Below are positions 30,476-44,188 of a DNA stretch of 64,000 nucleotides, one piece after another. The translations under genes were made by a program, and so were the position numbers. Numbering within the stretch: the stretch's first letter is position 1; the number at the start of each line of letters is the position of its first letter. The notes below the pieces were generated by a model, which searched no databases, was not told the origin of the DNA, and saw only the letters and a program-made list of their open reading frames with translations. Source of the DNA: Anarhynchus alexandrinus (taxonomy: Eukaryota > Chordata > Aves > Charadriiformes > Charadriidae); contig VUYV01000007.1 of assembly GCA_008711295.1 (NCBI GenBank), positions 9,643,571-9,707,570 of the forward strand, given 5' to 3'.

Positions 30476-33400
30476 TCAGCACCGGTGATCTGCTCCAACT
30501 GCCTCCATGACGTTCTTGAACCCCTGCTCCCTAACCAGGGATAGCGTGTGACAGTTGGGCCAGCCTGGCACTGCGGCTCGGCCCTGTGGTATCACTGCTC
30601 GTACACCAGCACGTGTCTGCCCAGAGCCACCCTGGGCCCAGGGACTCCCTGGGGAGGTGCCTGGCCCCTCACTCACCTCAGCAGCTCCTCCAGTTCCCGC
30701 TTCACTGCCCCCACCACCGGCGGCCCATGGTACACGAGCGCCGTGTACATCTGCACAAGTGAGGCTCCAGCACGGATCTTCTCCAGGGCATCGTGCCCGC
30801 TGCTCACCCCACCCACCCCAATGATGGGCACCTGGCCTGTGGGCAGGCGCAGGGTCAGGACAGCACAGGCGATGCCAGCAGGTGCCCCCAAGCCCTGCTC
30901 TGCCCCTACCTCGGGTGAGGGAGTACATCTCCCTGATGGTCTGCGTGGAGAGCTTCCGCAGGGGCTTCCCGCTGAGGCCCCCGGGCTCTGTGCGCTGCGT
31001 GCTCCGGAGGCTGCTGGGGCGGCTCACAGTGGTGTTGCTGACAATCAGCCCGTCCACACCTAGCTGAGGGGGGCAGCAGCATGGGGACGCAGCTGCTACA
31101 AGCAGCCCCCCACTCTCATCCTCAGGCTGCCAGGCCAGGACCTCCCTGGCAAGTGCCCCAGCAATGTGCCCCTCACTGCCTGGACCGTCCCCAAGGTCTG
31201 GGTGATGCACACAGGACCTCACAGACTCAGAGCTACCCAGGACACAGTCCCTACAGCAGCCAGAAAGCTGCAGGTCCACCTCTCCCTTCAGAGAGGTGAC
31301 TTGCCAGGAGCACCGTGGTCCTGCCCCCGCACTGTGCGAGGTGAGGCAGGAGGCACACCAGCCCAGCTTTTCACCAGCCTCCCCTTCCTGCCTCCTCACC
31401 TCGCAGATGACACTAGCGATGTCCTGCTTGTCCTGCGCAGTGAGGTCAGGAGCAATCTTCACCAGCACGGCTGGCTTGCGCTCACAGGGCAGCGCGTCCC
31501 TCTCTGCCAGCACCTGCATGGGGGCGTGTGGGGACACAAAGCAGCGTGTGGTGGGGGAACACCTCCTGCCCGGGACTGGGGAGACGTGTGCACCCACTGC
31601 CACAGGCAGCAGAGGGACAGGCCCTGCTCTCCCTGCATGGCACCACCGATGAGATGGGCACCCTACGACACAGGGCCTGGGGCACACAGCCTGCACAGGA
31701 CCTGCTGGCCGCCCCCTTGCAGGAGCAGAGGGCAATGCCTCACTGCTCACATGCCCTTTGCTGGAGTACAGCACCCTGGCAAACCCCACGCCAGCAGCTG
31801 ATCAGGGGACATCTCAGTGGCTCTGCCCACCACTCTGTGGAGCCACCACGCTGCTCCCTGTGCTGGAGCAGAGCAGGTGCTGTCAGAGGATGGTATGCAT
31901 CCAGTGCTGCAGGTATGGTCCAGGCTGGCTGTGAGGATCACCCACCTTGGTCAGCAGGTCCCGCAGCTCAGCCTTGCCCTGCAGGTCCCGCAGCCCTGGA
32001 GTGTTCGGGCTGGACACATTCACAACCAGGTAGTCAGCCAAAGGGCCCAGCGTCCGGACCCCAGCCATGTAGTCAGCTGCAGCGTCAGTAGAGCTCTTGT
32101 TCTTGCCCAGGTTGACTCCAAGGGGCATCCCCGCTGGAACACAGACACAGTTGAACCAGGGCAACAGGACCAACCACCACATAAGGGGCCAGAGTGCCTG
32201 ACAAAGGAGACACCAGGACCAGCTAAAAACAAGACAGGGATATGCAGCCCACGTGTCTCATGAGGGTGGGCCTGAGACTGTCCTGCAGCCACAGGAGCAA
32301 CACCACAGCTGCCTCAGTCAGCATCTCCCAGCACCACAGCCTCCAGGTTGACCACCCGGTGGAGGCTGCCCTCACAAACTGCCCAGCTGGGGCCCTATTG
32401 GCTTTGGCCAATCTCAGCCCAAAACAGCAAGCACAGCCTCTATCACAGAGAAAATGGCAGAAGAAAGGCACCAGGTCACAGTCCCAAGGGGGAGAGGCTA
32501 CAGCCTCAAGAGGGTTCCTGCTGTCTGAGTACACCTTGCTCTGGTGAGGGCCTTTCCGTGCCTGGTCACTGGCGTTACACACATTTCCCAGCCTATAGCT
32601 ATCTTGCAGACTCCCAAACCCGCACTGCAGACACCAAGAGCAAAGGCTTATAAGCTTGTCTCACCACCAGTGAGCCTGAGCTGTGTCTCCTGGCGGGCCC
32701 GCAGCCTGCGCTCCACTGCAGCGTGGCCATGGCTGTTGAATCCATACCTGCATGAGAACAGACAAGGTTCAGGGCTGGGCTAGTGTCCACAAGCCCCGAG
32801 CAGGACACAGGAGAAACATGGGGGAGACGTATGGTCTCTGCAGCTCTGCTCAGCACATCCAACCCAAGAGCCACCACAGCACAGAACAAGAGCTGGGACT
32901 ACCCAAATAAATGCCCTCCCTCTGGGTGGACAGTCTGTGGGACACAGCAGAGCAGCCACCCTCGGATCCCACCTGTTAATGACTGCCTCATCCTCCACCA
33001 GCCGGAAGACCCTGGGTCTGGGATTCCCCTCCTGGGGCTTGGGTGTGACAGTCCCTACTTCCACAAAGCCAAAACCCATCTTGTACAGCCCGTCCACAGC
33101 CTCGCCCTGCTTGTCGAAGCCGGCTGCCAGGCCCACTGGGTTGCGGAACCGCTGGCCGAGGACTCGCACCTCCTGCGGGGTGGGTACTGGGTCACACACT
33201 GGCAGCCGGGAGCCAGGAGGGCCAGAGCCCACCGACACCAGGAGCCACAGCCGGGGCCTCCCTCCAGCCCCCGCAGGAGCAGCCTTAGCCCCCTCCCTTC
33301 CATCCCCTCTGCCCCGCAGCATGTCCTCACCAGCTGCCTGCCCCAGGACACCCATGGCTCCTGCCAGCGCCATCTCCTACACCCCGGGCCACCCCAGGAG

Positions 33401-34057
33401 CTCTGCTGGGCACCTCCACCAGCGGGCACAGCTCATCTCCCCCCATGGACCGCGACAGGTCTGGGGTCACCCCGGGACCCGGCCGCCTGCCCACCCCCCC
33501 GCGCCCTGCTGTCTCCCCAGCCACCACCCTCTGCTCTGGCCACCCCACCGCCGGTCTCCCCCGCCACAGAACCGTACCAGCGCGGGGCCGTCGGGACGGG
33601 CAGGTGGCAGCAGCCCGAAGGCGGCGGCGCGCAGGGCCAGGCCGTGGGCGGTCTCGGGAGGAATGGCGCGGAGCGCGGGCATCACCGCCGCCGCGTAGAG
33701 CCGCTCGTCGCCCGCCGCCAGTGCCGAGCCCAGCAGCAGCCCGCAGCCGCCCAGCGCCGCCGCCAGCGCCCGCAGCCGCCCCTGCGTGAGAGGGTCAGCT
33801 CCGCGCCCGCACCCCATCCCGGCACCCGCACCCCCCCCCCCCCCCACCCCCCCCCCCCCCCCCCCCCCCCCCCCCGCGCCCCGNNNNNNNNNNNNNNNNN
33901 NNNNNNNNNNNNNNNNNNNNNNNNNNNNNNNNNNNNNNNNNNNNNNNNNNNNNNNNNNNNNNNNNNNNNNNNNNNCCGCCTGGCTGCCCCCAGCTCCTCC
34001 CGCCGCCCCCAGGACCCCCGGACCGCCCCGGGAGCTCACGCGCAGCGGCGCCGCCAT
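30476..34057 (-). CDS. DHODH: Dihydroorotate dehydrogenase (quinone), mitochondrial
   Basis: Oxidises dihydroorotate to orotate with FMN and ubiquinone at the inner mitochondrial membrane, the fourth step of pyrimidine synthesis. Exons 34040-34057, 33578-33781, 32973-33172, 32665-32747, 31946-32133, 31400-31513, 30910-31063, 30677-30836 and 30476-30530; 391 residues (human 395). N-terminal targeting and membrane helix (residues about 1-40, '[19 protein letters not shown]'), then the class 2 barrel: [43 protein letters not shown] carrying the catalytic Ser (about 207-213), KIAPDLT, NTTVSRP and GVGGVSSG near the FMN phosphate site. Exon 1 codes only MAAPLR and is separated from exon 2 by an intron holding a 92-base assembly gap, so the first six residues are the least certain part. 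Confidence 0.96.
33826..33883. repeat. Poly-C tract bordering the assembly gap
   Basis: More than 50 bases that are almost all C (G on the gene strand) in DHODH intron 1, directly followed by the unknown bases. Such G-runs form quadruplexes and often stop polymerase. Confidence 0.9.
33884..33975. other. Assembly gap (92 N)
   Basis: A run of 92 undetermined bases inside DHODH intron 1, between coding exons 1 and 2. The true length may differ from 92. Confidence 0.99.
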
Positions 34058-34240
34058 CTGCTCAGCCCGGCACGTGGAAGAGCACTTCCGGAAGCCCAAC
34101 ACGATGATTGGCGGAGGCTGGGCCCTCCCAGCCAATAGAAGCGCAGCAGGACTCGGGGCGGGCTTCCGGGACATGGCAAAGGGGCGGGGCCTCAAGGGAG
34201 ACCGCCCTGACCCCGCCCACGGAGGGACGAAGGGCGGAGC
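34058..34240 (-). promoter_or_regulatory. DHODH proximal promoter
   Basis: Only about 380 bases lie between the DHODH start codon and the IST1 poly(A) signal, so the promoter must be here. It has a palindromic double ETS site ACTTCCGGAAG (34084-34094), two CCAAT boxes in opposite orientation (ATTGG at 34107-34111, CCAAT at 34132-34136) and GGGCGGGGCC Sp1-type boxes near 34190. This is a TATA-less housekeeping arrangement. Confidence 0.65.
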
Positions 34241-34446
34241 CAGAGAGCGAGCCCGGTCCCGGCTCCACTGCGGGTCACAGCGAGTCACCGCCCGGCGGCG
34301 GCGGGGGGGAACACAGGAACCGCAGCAGCAGCGTTGTCCTCACGCAGGGCACTGCCACAACCACGCACCAGAAGCAAAGAGGGTCCTGTCGCTGTGCAGC
34401 CCCCCAATAACAGCCCACACGAACACCACTGCTCCCGAGCCTACGC

Positions 34447-34452
34447 TTTATT
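34447..34452 (-). terminator. Poly(A) signal of IST1
   Basis: AATAAA on the minus strand, about 965 bases behind the IST1 stop codon and just upstream of the DHODH promoter. Confidence 0.7.
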
Positions 34453-35416
34453 AGGAACCAACCCGTAAGGTACAAATCGACAAAAACTTCAAAGAAGAGT
34501 TGTGTGAAAGTGTTATGTACAGATACATTACACAGAAGAGAGGAGGTCAGGCTCAGCAGCCCCTCCGGCGCACAGGAGCAGTGCAGAGGGGCTGGGGATC
34601 TCCCACCCCCTTGCCCGGGGGTAAGCAAAGCTACTGCCACCCCATCCCCTCAGAGTCCCCCTGGCCTCAGCATTCCGCACATGTTCCGCGCCCCGTGAGA
34701 AAGGAGCTGGCGCAGCCACAGACGCCGCATCGCTCTGCTAGCCCTGCCAGCAGGTTCAGGCAGAACCGAATGGGAAAGCGTACAGTGCCACACTCCTGTA
34801 AGCAGGGAGCAGACGCCCGCCAGGAATATAGCAAAGGCCATGGCGGGCTCCCTGGGAGTCCAGTGGGAGCGGAAGAGGACATCAGGCAAACTGCAACCAG
34901 AGAGAGCTGGAGCCAGGGAGATGGCAGAAGTGCAATGCCATGTCTCCTCATGACCATATTCCCTGCTTCCACCCCAATTAGTTAGAAGTCTTACCAAAAG
35001 GATTTAATCACCCTTACCATACAGGCCAATGAGCAGAGAAGGGCAGCTTGTGGATGATACTGCCCTCAATACCACCAGGGGAGAGGAGAAGGCCCCATCC
35101 CTTTTCAGCCTTCACCTCCCTTCTCTGCCAGGAATGGCACCCAGAACGTCACACACAGCTTTCCTGTACAGCTACCCAGACTGACAGGGGCTGTTCCCTG
35201 CTCCAGTCTCACAAGATTCCCCACAGTTCAACTCCTGGAGCAACAAAGATCAGGAAAGCGGCAGCATTTGGTTTAAGTACAGCAGGAAGAGAGCTCAAAA
35301 AGAAGAGCGCATTCATTTGAGGTTAATACAGGAAACCAATTTCAAGGGGAGTGTTTCAGAGAGAAGCAGCTGTCACAACTGCTGCCCTTCACACTGGAGT
35401 TACAGCCCAGTCAGTT

Positions 35417-38400
35417 TTATGTTTTCTTCTTTAGTTCCTCAAATCTCCGAGAAAGATCATCAAAGTCAATGTCTTCAGAGGCAGAAGAGTTGGCGCCAGC
35501 AGATGCTGTTGGCAGCGTATCTGGCACGGATGGTAATTCAGGCAGCACAAAGTTATCAAAGGTATTAGGAGCTCCAGCTCTTGGTTTAGGAGAAGCTTCT
35601 GGCTTGGGCCCAGGCCCTATTTAGAATAAGAGAAATATCATTTCACCTCACCATCATCACATTCTCACCAGGCCAAACAGCCACTCAAAAGAAAGGTTGT
35701 TCTACCAAAAAGGCAGTAACAGTGTATTTTTCTGAACCGGATCAGTGGTCACACACCTCCAGCTGCATGTAGACTCAATGGGGAAACCCAAAAGGTTTCA
35801 GGTTTATGGGGCTGCAATGGGCTGCAGCCATGGCAGATCCAGACTGGTGACCCTGTCCCTATGGCTGCACCAGACAGTAGGAGATCCCCTCCATGCCCGT
35901 AGCCAGCTGCAGGCGAGCTGAACCTCCCACATGCCTACACTGGCTGGACTGCATTGTGAGGATTCAAAGTCCCTGAAGACACATGCAGGTGTCGCATGCT
36001 GTCACCCAGCTGTCAAACTGAAGCAAACAGCCAGATCCAGTACACCCATAGGCCTATCAGCATGCATCACCAACACTCCCCAGAGACTCCATTAGATTGT
36101 TAGAAATCCTTGCTGGAGATAGCAGGGGTCTACTTACTCTAAAAACCCTCTCTGCCCTTATCAAGTGCTAGAGATAGCAAGTGCTTTCAAAACATGGAGC
36201 AGAACCACACTGTACAAGGCAGCAGAATTTTGTTATGATCTAATTATGATGCACGAAGCATCTCATAAGCCTTTAGGCAGATGGACCAAGGGATAACAGC
36301 CATTTCTACTAGTCCTGTTCTGCTGTATGCAACCTCAACGCTGACACTAATACAAACATATCTACCCTCTTAGTCCCTACTTCTCTCATTCTGTTGCTGC
36401 AGAACAATATTATTTATGCTGTGTAAAAATGTATTATCACTTAGAGCTGTTGCTTTCTCATTTTATCCTGCAATGCCCTACACCTGGCCTGACGAGTCAG
36501 CTTAAGCTGGAGACCCAGTACTGACTCCGAAGTCAAACTCTAGTTCTTGAGGTTCCCAGTGGAAGTCTGGATCCTCCCTGTTTTGAGAGGATACTCTCCA
36601 TTTCCATCAGAGTCCTCTCCAAACTCAAATCTTGCTCTCAAGATGTGTTGAGTTCTACATATTGTTCCCTATATGGAAAGCTTCCTTCCAGGGACACCGG
36701 GATCCCAAGCTAACCGCAGCCCCATACCACCCTAGGTTTTCCATACCTCTTGACATACTCACCAGCTGCTGGTTCAGCAGTGTCCTTGTCAGCATTAGGC
36801 TCCTCAATCTGGAAAAGAAACTCGGTTACTACAGTTCTCTCTCCTACCAGGCACAGGATCACAGAGGCGTGCAGGCACTGCTCATAGGCAACAGCAGCTA
36901 CACGCATGCAGAGCAATGCATGCCCCATCCCTCCCCAAGAACGCAAATGGTTTCCAGCACACTCAGAAGAATCTGCCTCTCTTTCCAAGAAAAGGAGGCA
37001 GTGCTTTGACTTTCCTCTCCTTCCCTGTCAATCAAAGCAGCTTCACTGGCCATATTCTGGAACTGGATAGACAGAGCATATCCACTAACAGGTCTAAAAT
37101 ATTTATCAAGGACGTATGTGGGAGAAGACCGCCCTCTTCATCCATGTAATCACAGCTACTGCTTCCTTTCTTTCATAAACAATAGATAGGTCCTTGTAAC
37201 CAGTAGCAAAGTACAAAATGACCCCATCTCAGGTTTTGGTCTGGTTGGGACAAAGGCCCACAGCATGGTCAGTTGTGCTGGTATAGCTCCTCATTCCCAA
37301 TGGGCTGCAGTCAGTGCCATCTATCTCCACCCAGCTAACAACTGTTACATCTGTGCCCGCATCTCCTGGACTCAAAGTCTGCTGAGCAGCTCGTACAAGG
37401 CATTAGCACACACAGGTGCTTAGCTACGCTCATCCCTACTAAGGATACTGCAGAAACAAGCAGCACATCTCCAAAAGCAAAATGAGAGGCATGATCGTAA
37501 CTGCAGCAGCAAAAACATAGACAAGCATAGAAAGACAAGACTCCAGCCTCTCCTTTGATGTCCCCAAGGACTGAGGAAAGTCTGGGAAAGGAAGTGTTTC
37601 AACATACATGATCTGCATCAGCCAAAACATTCATGCAGGCTAACTATGAATTCGTTCAAAAGCCATAATTAAACAGACTGAAGGTGATAAACCCTTCACG
37701 TTGAAAAAAAATCCCAAAGTTTGTGGACTTTACTTGTTTATCACCATTTTAACAATGCAGTTAAAATAGATCTTGGTTTTCCTTTGCAGCCAAAACACAG
37801 CAGAATGAGGAACTTCTTCTCACAAGTCATTCTCCCATCACATGCACTCAGTGACTCACCACCCCCGTAAGCAATGCCAAGCACCACCCCAAAAGCTCCA
37901 AAGGTTGACAGCAATGTGCTTAATGAACGTTTGCCTTTTCCATGGCTACCACTGCACTCTTTTTGAGGTTCCCTCTGCTGCCTACAATGGTGATTCAGCT
38001 CAGGCACTTACAGATTCATATGTTGGTGGATTTGCTGGAATTGGTGGTGGATGGATGTTAGTGAAAGGCTGGTAGGTCCCCACTGGTAGGCCATTGAAGT
38101 TCTCCTGTACAGAGAGATCACAGTCATGCATCAGACTACTCACCTGGGAGAGCAACCATGGGACAGAATATACCTACAGCTGCTATGGGAGTCAGAGAAA
38201 GCAGCAGTCTAAGATAAATGCAGGGAAGCATCCAACCTGATATAGTTTATACTTACTAGGAAAGGACTCTCAAGTGTTAAGTCAGATGTAGTCACCTGGA
38301 GCAACAAGGCACAGCCAACAGGACTGTGTGTAATTCCAAAGAACCAGCACGACTAAACACTTCATCTTTCAAGGCACTAGAAGTACCAGGAGAAAAAGGG

Positions 38401-41400
38401 TAATACCCTGCCTTAAGCACCCCTGAGCCATTTCTCCTGAGTGCAGTATCACAAAAGAGGACAGAGGTCTCTGGCTTACTCGAGGTTTTATATTACTCTT
38501 ACTTCTAACAAAACTTTGCCTCGAAGACCTAGACTTGGCACAAGTCCTCAGCATATTTATGACCAGATCTTCAGCCAGCTGATGATACTGGGCCCAAATT
38601 TTCCACAAAAACCACTGCAGCATTGCAGGGACCACATTCAGACTCCAAGCCATCCCACTGTTCTGCCACTCTCCAGTCTACATGGATACCCTGCAAATGA
38701 CTGAATTCAGAGAATGGTGCTCTTTTCAGCTCCCAACTTCCACCCTTGCAACAAATTATCTCCAAGCGCCATTGGCCTGGTCCCTCCCCTTGCACGTCTA
38801 AAGGCAGGGCACTTCCGCATTTTTCTGTGCTGTTCCCACCCCACAACACTCACCTGATTTCCTTGACTGAATCTTGGCACACTACCAGCCTAGCAACTTC
38901 AAAGTGCAGCTCCAACCCCTGGTCAAAAGCCTGACAGTCAGAAGACTGCCTCAGGAGTTAAGTCTGGACTCCTCTGTTCCCTGAAGGCAAAGAGGGCTGG
39001 CTGGAGAACAGGGGTAGGAACCTCCACAGTCAAGAAGCAACATGAAGCTTCAGCTGCACTGCCCACAATTTCCATCCCATGCAGGCTCACAGCAACACGA
39101 TGGCCTTCTGACACATCAAGCTACCAGGTACAGACACTTCCCAATCAGCAGGCACAGGACTAAGCACCACAATCAGAGTTTTCCACAGAAAAAGGGAACA
39201 TTCAAAGCAAAGGCACTTACCGGTCCCTTTTGAGGTGGATAGGAAAAGGGGGGATTTGGTGTTGGCATGGGCATAGGCATCATCACTGGCATGGGTACTA
39301 GTCCATCATGACCAATCAGTGGCGCTGTAAATCCACCACCTCCTCCGCCTCCATGACCACCCTTCTTCACATCATCTGTGAATCCCACATCAATCAGATC
39401 TGCCTCTCCGCCTGCAGGGGCTTCAGCCTGGACAGGGTGGAAGAATTCTGCTCACCAACACATCTCTAGTCTGATCACAGCCCTCTGAACAGCATTAGAT
39501 GCAGCATTTGTCACTGGACAAGATAGGACAACACGACAAGGACACGATACAACAAGGACAGAACAGACAGCAGCTACACAGTGATATTAATGGGAATCAG
39601 AGAGGGAATCAGACTATGGCATGACTAACTACAGCCACATGCCGTAGGACTGTGGGAAGGAGCAGGCATCCTGCTATGCTAGGGCTGTCTAGAAGATGCT
39701 AAGGCAGAATTACCACCAAATTCGCTGCAATGCCCTGTGCTCTGAAAGCCTGCACAGCACTAGCAGGACATTTCAGTCACTGAAACACAGAAGGGAGCTC
39801 CAGACTTGCAGGTGCCTCACTCACCATCACCACTGAGTCAGGCTCATAGGGCACATTGTAGTTCTTGGCAATCTCGATGAGGTATCTCTCCACCAGAATC
39901 TTGGGTGGTGCCTCCACGCTCAGCTTGTGCATCAGCTGGAACACAAGGGTGCAGAGACAGTCAGTGGTACTAGGGCAGTGCAGCACTGCAGACCTCTGTT
40001 CCAGCCATGGCCACCTGCTGCAGGGAGCACAGTGCAGCCTTGGGGAGACCTTTCCTCCCAGTATGGCACCGCTACAGAGAAGGCTGCTGGCAACCACAGG
40101 CCAGGGCTCCATGTGCTCTGCTCCTTTCCATCCACAGCCAGCACAGCATGGCCCTGCCTGCCAGGGACCTCAGCACTACGTTCCCATGCTCCAATGCAGG
40201 CAGGCCCCCCCAGCAGCACAGCTGGCCCACCCTCCTCTGCAGTGAGCCACAGGCCTCAGCCACTGGCCACAGGAAAAAGGGGCAGAGAGCCACAGCAGGC
40301 ATGTCTGTTCTGCCAGCTCCAGCTGGCTGCAGCTGTTCCACCAGTTCATTACCCTGTCATTGACTGTCCCAATCTGGTTCGTCCGGCACAGCTTCCCATA
40401 CTCCTTGCTGTACTTGGCACACAGCTGGTCAGCAACCTGCAGAAGAGAAACTCTGGGAATGTGCACACCCTTGCTTTCCCCCACCACACACTGCACATCT
40501 GCCGTAGCCCCTACAGCTGCCCACCCCCCCAGCCCTCATTTCTGCCAGAGTGTCCCAACTGAGCAGCCTTAGCCATCCCTGATGCTCCAGGGACACCTAT
40601 ACTGGTGTCTCCATCTGCAGAACCCATAAAAACATGTCCTCTGCCAGGACACAGAGTCCTGGACAAGGGCTTGCATGAGTTTCTGACATCGTCACCCCCA
40701 CCCTGCATGCATAACACCCATCAAACAACCCTACTCACAATCTTTAACTCAGCCACTTCCGACTGGAGTCGCGGTGCAGCCCAAATCAGTGTAGATACTG
40801 CTTCTGCCAGGCCAGAGTCCAGCTCCCTAAGGAAAACACAAGACAATCCTATCTCCACACCAAGCACCTAGTCTTTGCTGCCCTTAATTTGCTTAGCCTG
40901 AAAGCCCCCATTCTCCATGCTGGGCTCCAGAGTCTTCCCTGCCTGGGGAAGAAAAGGTCTCTGGAGGCCCTAGGACACCGAGACGAACAGGAGCCCTTCT
41001 GTATCCCAGGGCTGCCCCCCGCAGTACACCTCCCCGAGCCCAGGGGGCCTGAACCCTCTCCCACAGCATACCCTCTAGGCCAGAGCTTACTTCATGGACT
41101 GAATCAAGCCAAAGCGGGCTAGCAGCAGATCGCAGTACAGCTCCAGGATCTCCATGGCCTCCACAAGATAATCTTCACGGATGATGTGCTCCACACGAAT
41201 CCTGGCACGCTCATCTTTTCCAGCTGCCAGATAATCTGCAATCTCCTTCCTTGCCTTCTGGGCCAACTCAGCTACGGCACATATCCCCAAGGCCAGTCAC
41301 TGTGCTGGCAGGGGCTGCTGCCTCCATAGCCACCCACAGTCCCCACCACACACAAAGCCATCATGAATTTCTCTCTCTCCTTCATTGAGCCTCTGCAGTG

Positions 41401-42036
41401 CAAGACACCGAGCCATGGCTTGGTGGAACCCTTGTGTCTAGGTCCTAGCATACTAATGCCCAGGAGAAAGGAGAATGGGCTTGTAGCTGCTAGAAACACT
41501 CCCACACCTTCAACTTCCCTGCAGAGTCTATCAGAACCATGGATCTTATCTGTGTCTGCGTAAGGCAGGACAGCACAGGTGGGGAGAGCCTCCCACAGCA
41601 CCCACAAAGTTCCCCACTATTCTGTGGGCAGAGAAGGCCCAGGAAAGGCCCCCCGGGGCAAAGTGGCATGTCCCTCCAAACACAGCCCACAGCTACCACC
41701 CAATACACCCCATAAATTGCACTGTCACCTGCCAGGAAGGTAGACAGAGGCCACGTTATGGCCAGCCTGCTCCTCTGGGTACTCACGCACCAGGCAGACT
41801 GCAAGGCCTGGGTCCAGCAAGGAAGAGCAAAAGGCTACTTCATACTTGGCCTATGGAAGTACCCTGAGCCCAGAAAAAAAAATCTTCTCCTCATGTCTCC
41901 TGAGCCCCAAAAGCATCTTGAGTCACACCTGCCCTCTCAAATACTTACTCTTCTTTTTCTCCAGCAGTTTGAGGCGATTGATGACAAGGCGCAGGTTGAC
42001 TCGCAAGCGCTCAGCCTTGAACCCAGAGCCCAACAT
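35417..42036 (-). CDS. IST1: ESCRT-III-associated protein IST1
   Basis: Assembles with CHMP1 and VPS4 in membrane scission during cytokinetic abscission and endosomal tubule fission. Exons 41949-42036, 41091-41271, 40739-40826, 40353-40436, 39825-39935, 39221-39427, 38012-38104, 36763-36808 and 35417-35616, all in phase; 365 residues (human 364). Residues about 1-190 form the ESCRT-III-like helical core (starts MLGSGFKAERLRVNLRL). Then come a bird-type poly-Gly stretch (GHGGGGGGG), a Met-Pro run and Pro-rich linker carrying the MIM2-type motif, and a C-terminal MIM1 helix (DDLSRRFEELKKKT) that binds MIT domains. The ATG is near the 5' end of an exon whose acceptor lies at 42049-42050, so the first intron is in the 5' UTR. 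Confidence 0.97.
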
Positions 42037-44188
42037 GATAAACACTTTCTGTGGGAGAAGAGGGGAAGGTCATTGGAACCAGGAGCTGTTGGTTGTGCCA
42101 GAAGGACACCAGTCACTGTTTTATTTGAGGAAAAAAAGACCCCATGATTTCTCCAAACAAACAGGTACAGGCCTGCTATTCCTAAATCTTGTTATTTGCA
42201 AAAGACTGGACCTACAGCGCTCATCATTCCCTTTCCCACTTTACAACCCTGCAACTAACCAATGCCATCAAGGAACAGAAACTTCCTGGATATTCCCAAT
42301 CCGACAGACTGAATCTTGACCCCAGAAACAGATGCAAGATAATAAAAAACTGGGACTACTCCATAAATGGTAACGGGGTTAGAAAATATACCTTAAAACA
42401 AAAAGTTAAAGGCCTGGGTCTATTCAATCTAGACAAGTGACACCAGCCACTGATGTGAGCACCAGAGTACATTAAAGTTTTAAGAATGTTAGACAAATAA
42501 CTACCAGTAGTCAGTAAGCTGAGCTTACCAAGATGGTATTTTGAGGTTCCATTCAGCCCTAGATTTCTAAGAAGCCCAAGTGGAAAAAAACCCTCAGATT
42601 TCACAGTAAACAGCATAGCTGCTAAAAAACATGCTCTCACTACCTTACTTCGGAAGATGAGGGAAGTAAACCAATGCCTCAAGATGCCATCTGCAATGAC
42701 TACCATACAGTCAAATCCCAAATCTCTCTCTCTGTGTTACTTCATTGACAAAACCACATTTTTAAAGAAACATGAAAATCAACTGCCAGAACCAAGCCAA
42801 CCTCTGTCCTAGAATATGCAAGTTTTAAAATGGCTGTATGATTAACCCATGGACTGTACAAACTAAGGTCGCAACAGTCCTGTCACCAGAAGGAAAAACT
42901 TGCCATTCCATATTCCCCACACTCTTCCTGCTTCCTGAACAAGCGCTCTGACACTTCTCCAGTCTCTTGTGAGCCAGTTCAACTCATTAGTCCTACAGAA
43001 AACTAACTCAGAGAAGACTTTATTACAACATTTTGTTATGCCACGAACTGTTCATCAAAAGATCCTTCCCTAAGAGTTATCACATAGCAAGGCCTTGGCT
43101 TCTACCTGAAGGGACACATTGAAGCAGGCTTTTGGATAGTGATAGCATTTTGTGTATAACTAGTGGTTTATTACTATCTAAAGTATATCCAGTTTATTTA
43201 GCTGATGTAGTCACACATCAGCACAGTTATTTCAATGGTGCACAGAACAAACCAAGCTCAAAAAACATTGCCACAGAAATATATATGTGTGATATAACTC
43301 TGATGCCATAAAAAAATCCCAAGTTTTGCCCTTCTGTAACTGGAACATACTCCTGCAACATTAAAATAACTTTATAATGCTGCAAGAAACAGTCTCAGTG
43401 CGAGTTGCAATGTCTCTGTAGAAGTACCTGTTAAATAACTTTTCTGATTAACAACAACCTGTTTTAATAGACGAGTTCAAAACACAGCCATTAAGTAGCA
43501 GCCAGCTCCCAGCCATTCTTTCGCAACCATCCCACTGCCACTCTAAAAAGTTTTGTTGCCCCCGCTCCCCGGCATGAGGCTCTCAGCCACGCTGCTGCAG
43601 AAAGGCTGATCCAATTCTTCCTTCCCTGTACCTTGCCTTCCCGTCTCTTCCTGCAGACGGGGGGGCTGCTACTCTGACCGGCCAAAAATCAACCTTTACT
43701 CACGTAGCAATCCGCCTGTTGCCAGGGCGGTTTCCAGGTGCATTAGTCAGCCGGCCAGACTCGCCGCCTGGCTGCCCAATGGCCAGGGCTAGCTCAGAGA
43801 AGTGCTCAGGCAGCACAGCAGAACCTGGGTTCGCTTTACCGGCGCAGCTGCACCCTGACGGGGCCGAGGGGGAGAGATCCCTCTGCTTCCCCGCTGCCGT
43901 CCCCAGCGAGGTGGCGCCGAGGGAACGTCCCACAGGGCGGGCGGAGCAGACCCTGGGCCTGCCCTCGGCCCAACCAGAGGGTACTTGGGACAAGGCGTCC
44001 CCCTCACTACCAGCACCTTCTCGGCCACCGAGCGCACCCCATCTCCCCCAGCTCGGCCGCCACAGCCACAACCCTACTCACCGGCCGCCCCTCCGCGAAA
44101 GCTTCGGGCACCCAAAATGGCGGGGCCCGAACCGCACCACCTCACCGAGTGCGGAGGGGTCCACGTAGCCGACATCCCTATAACTTAC

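Noticed and set aside
32783..34138. 451-codon + strand frame crossing the N gap
   Set aside because: It reads through undetermined bases and is antisense to DHODH exons 2 and 3.
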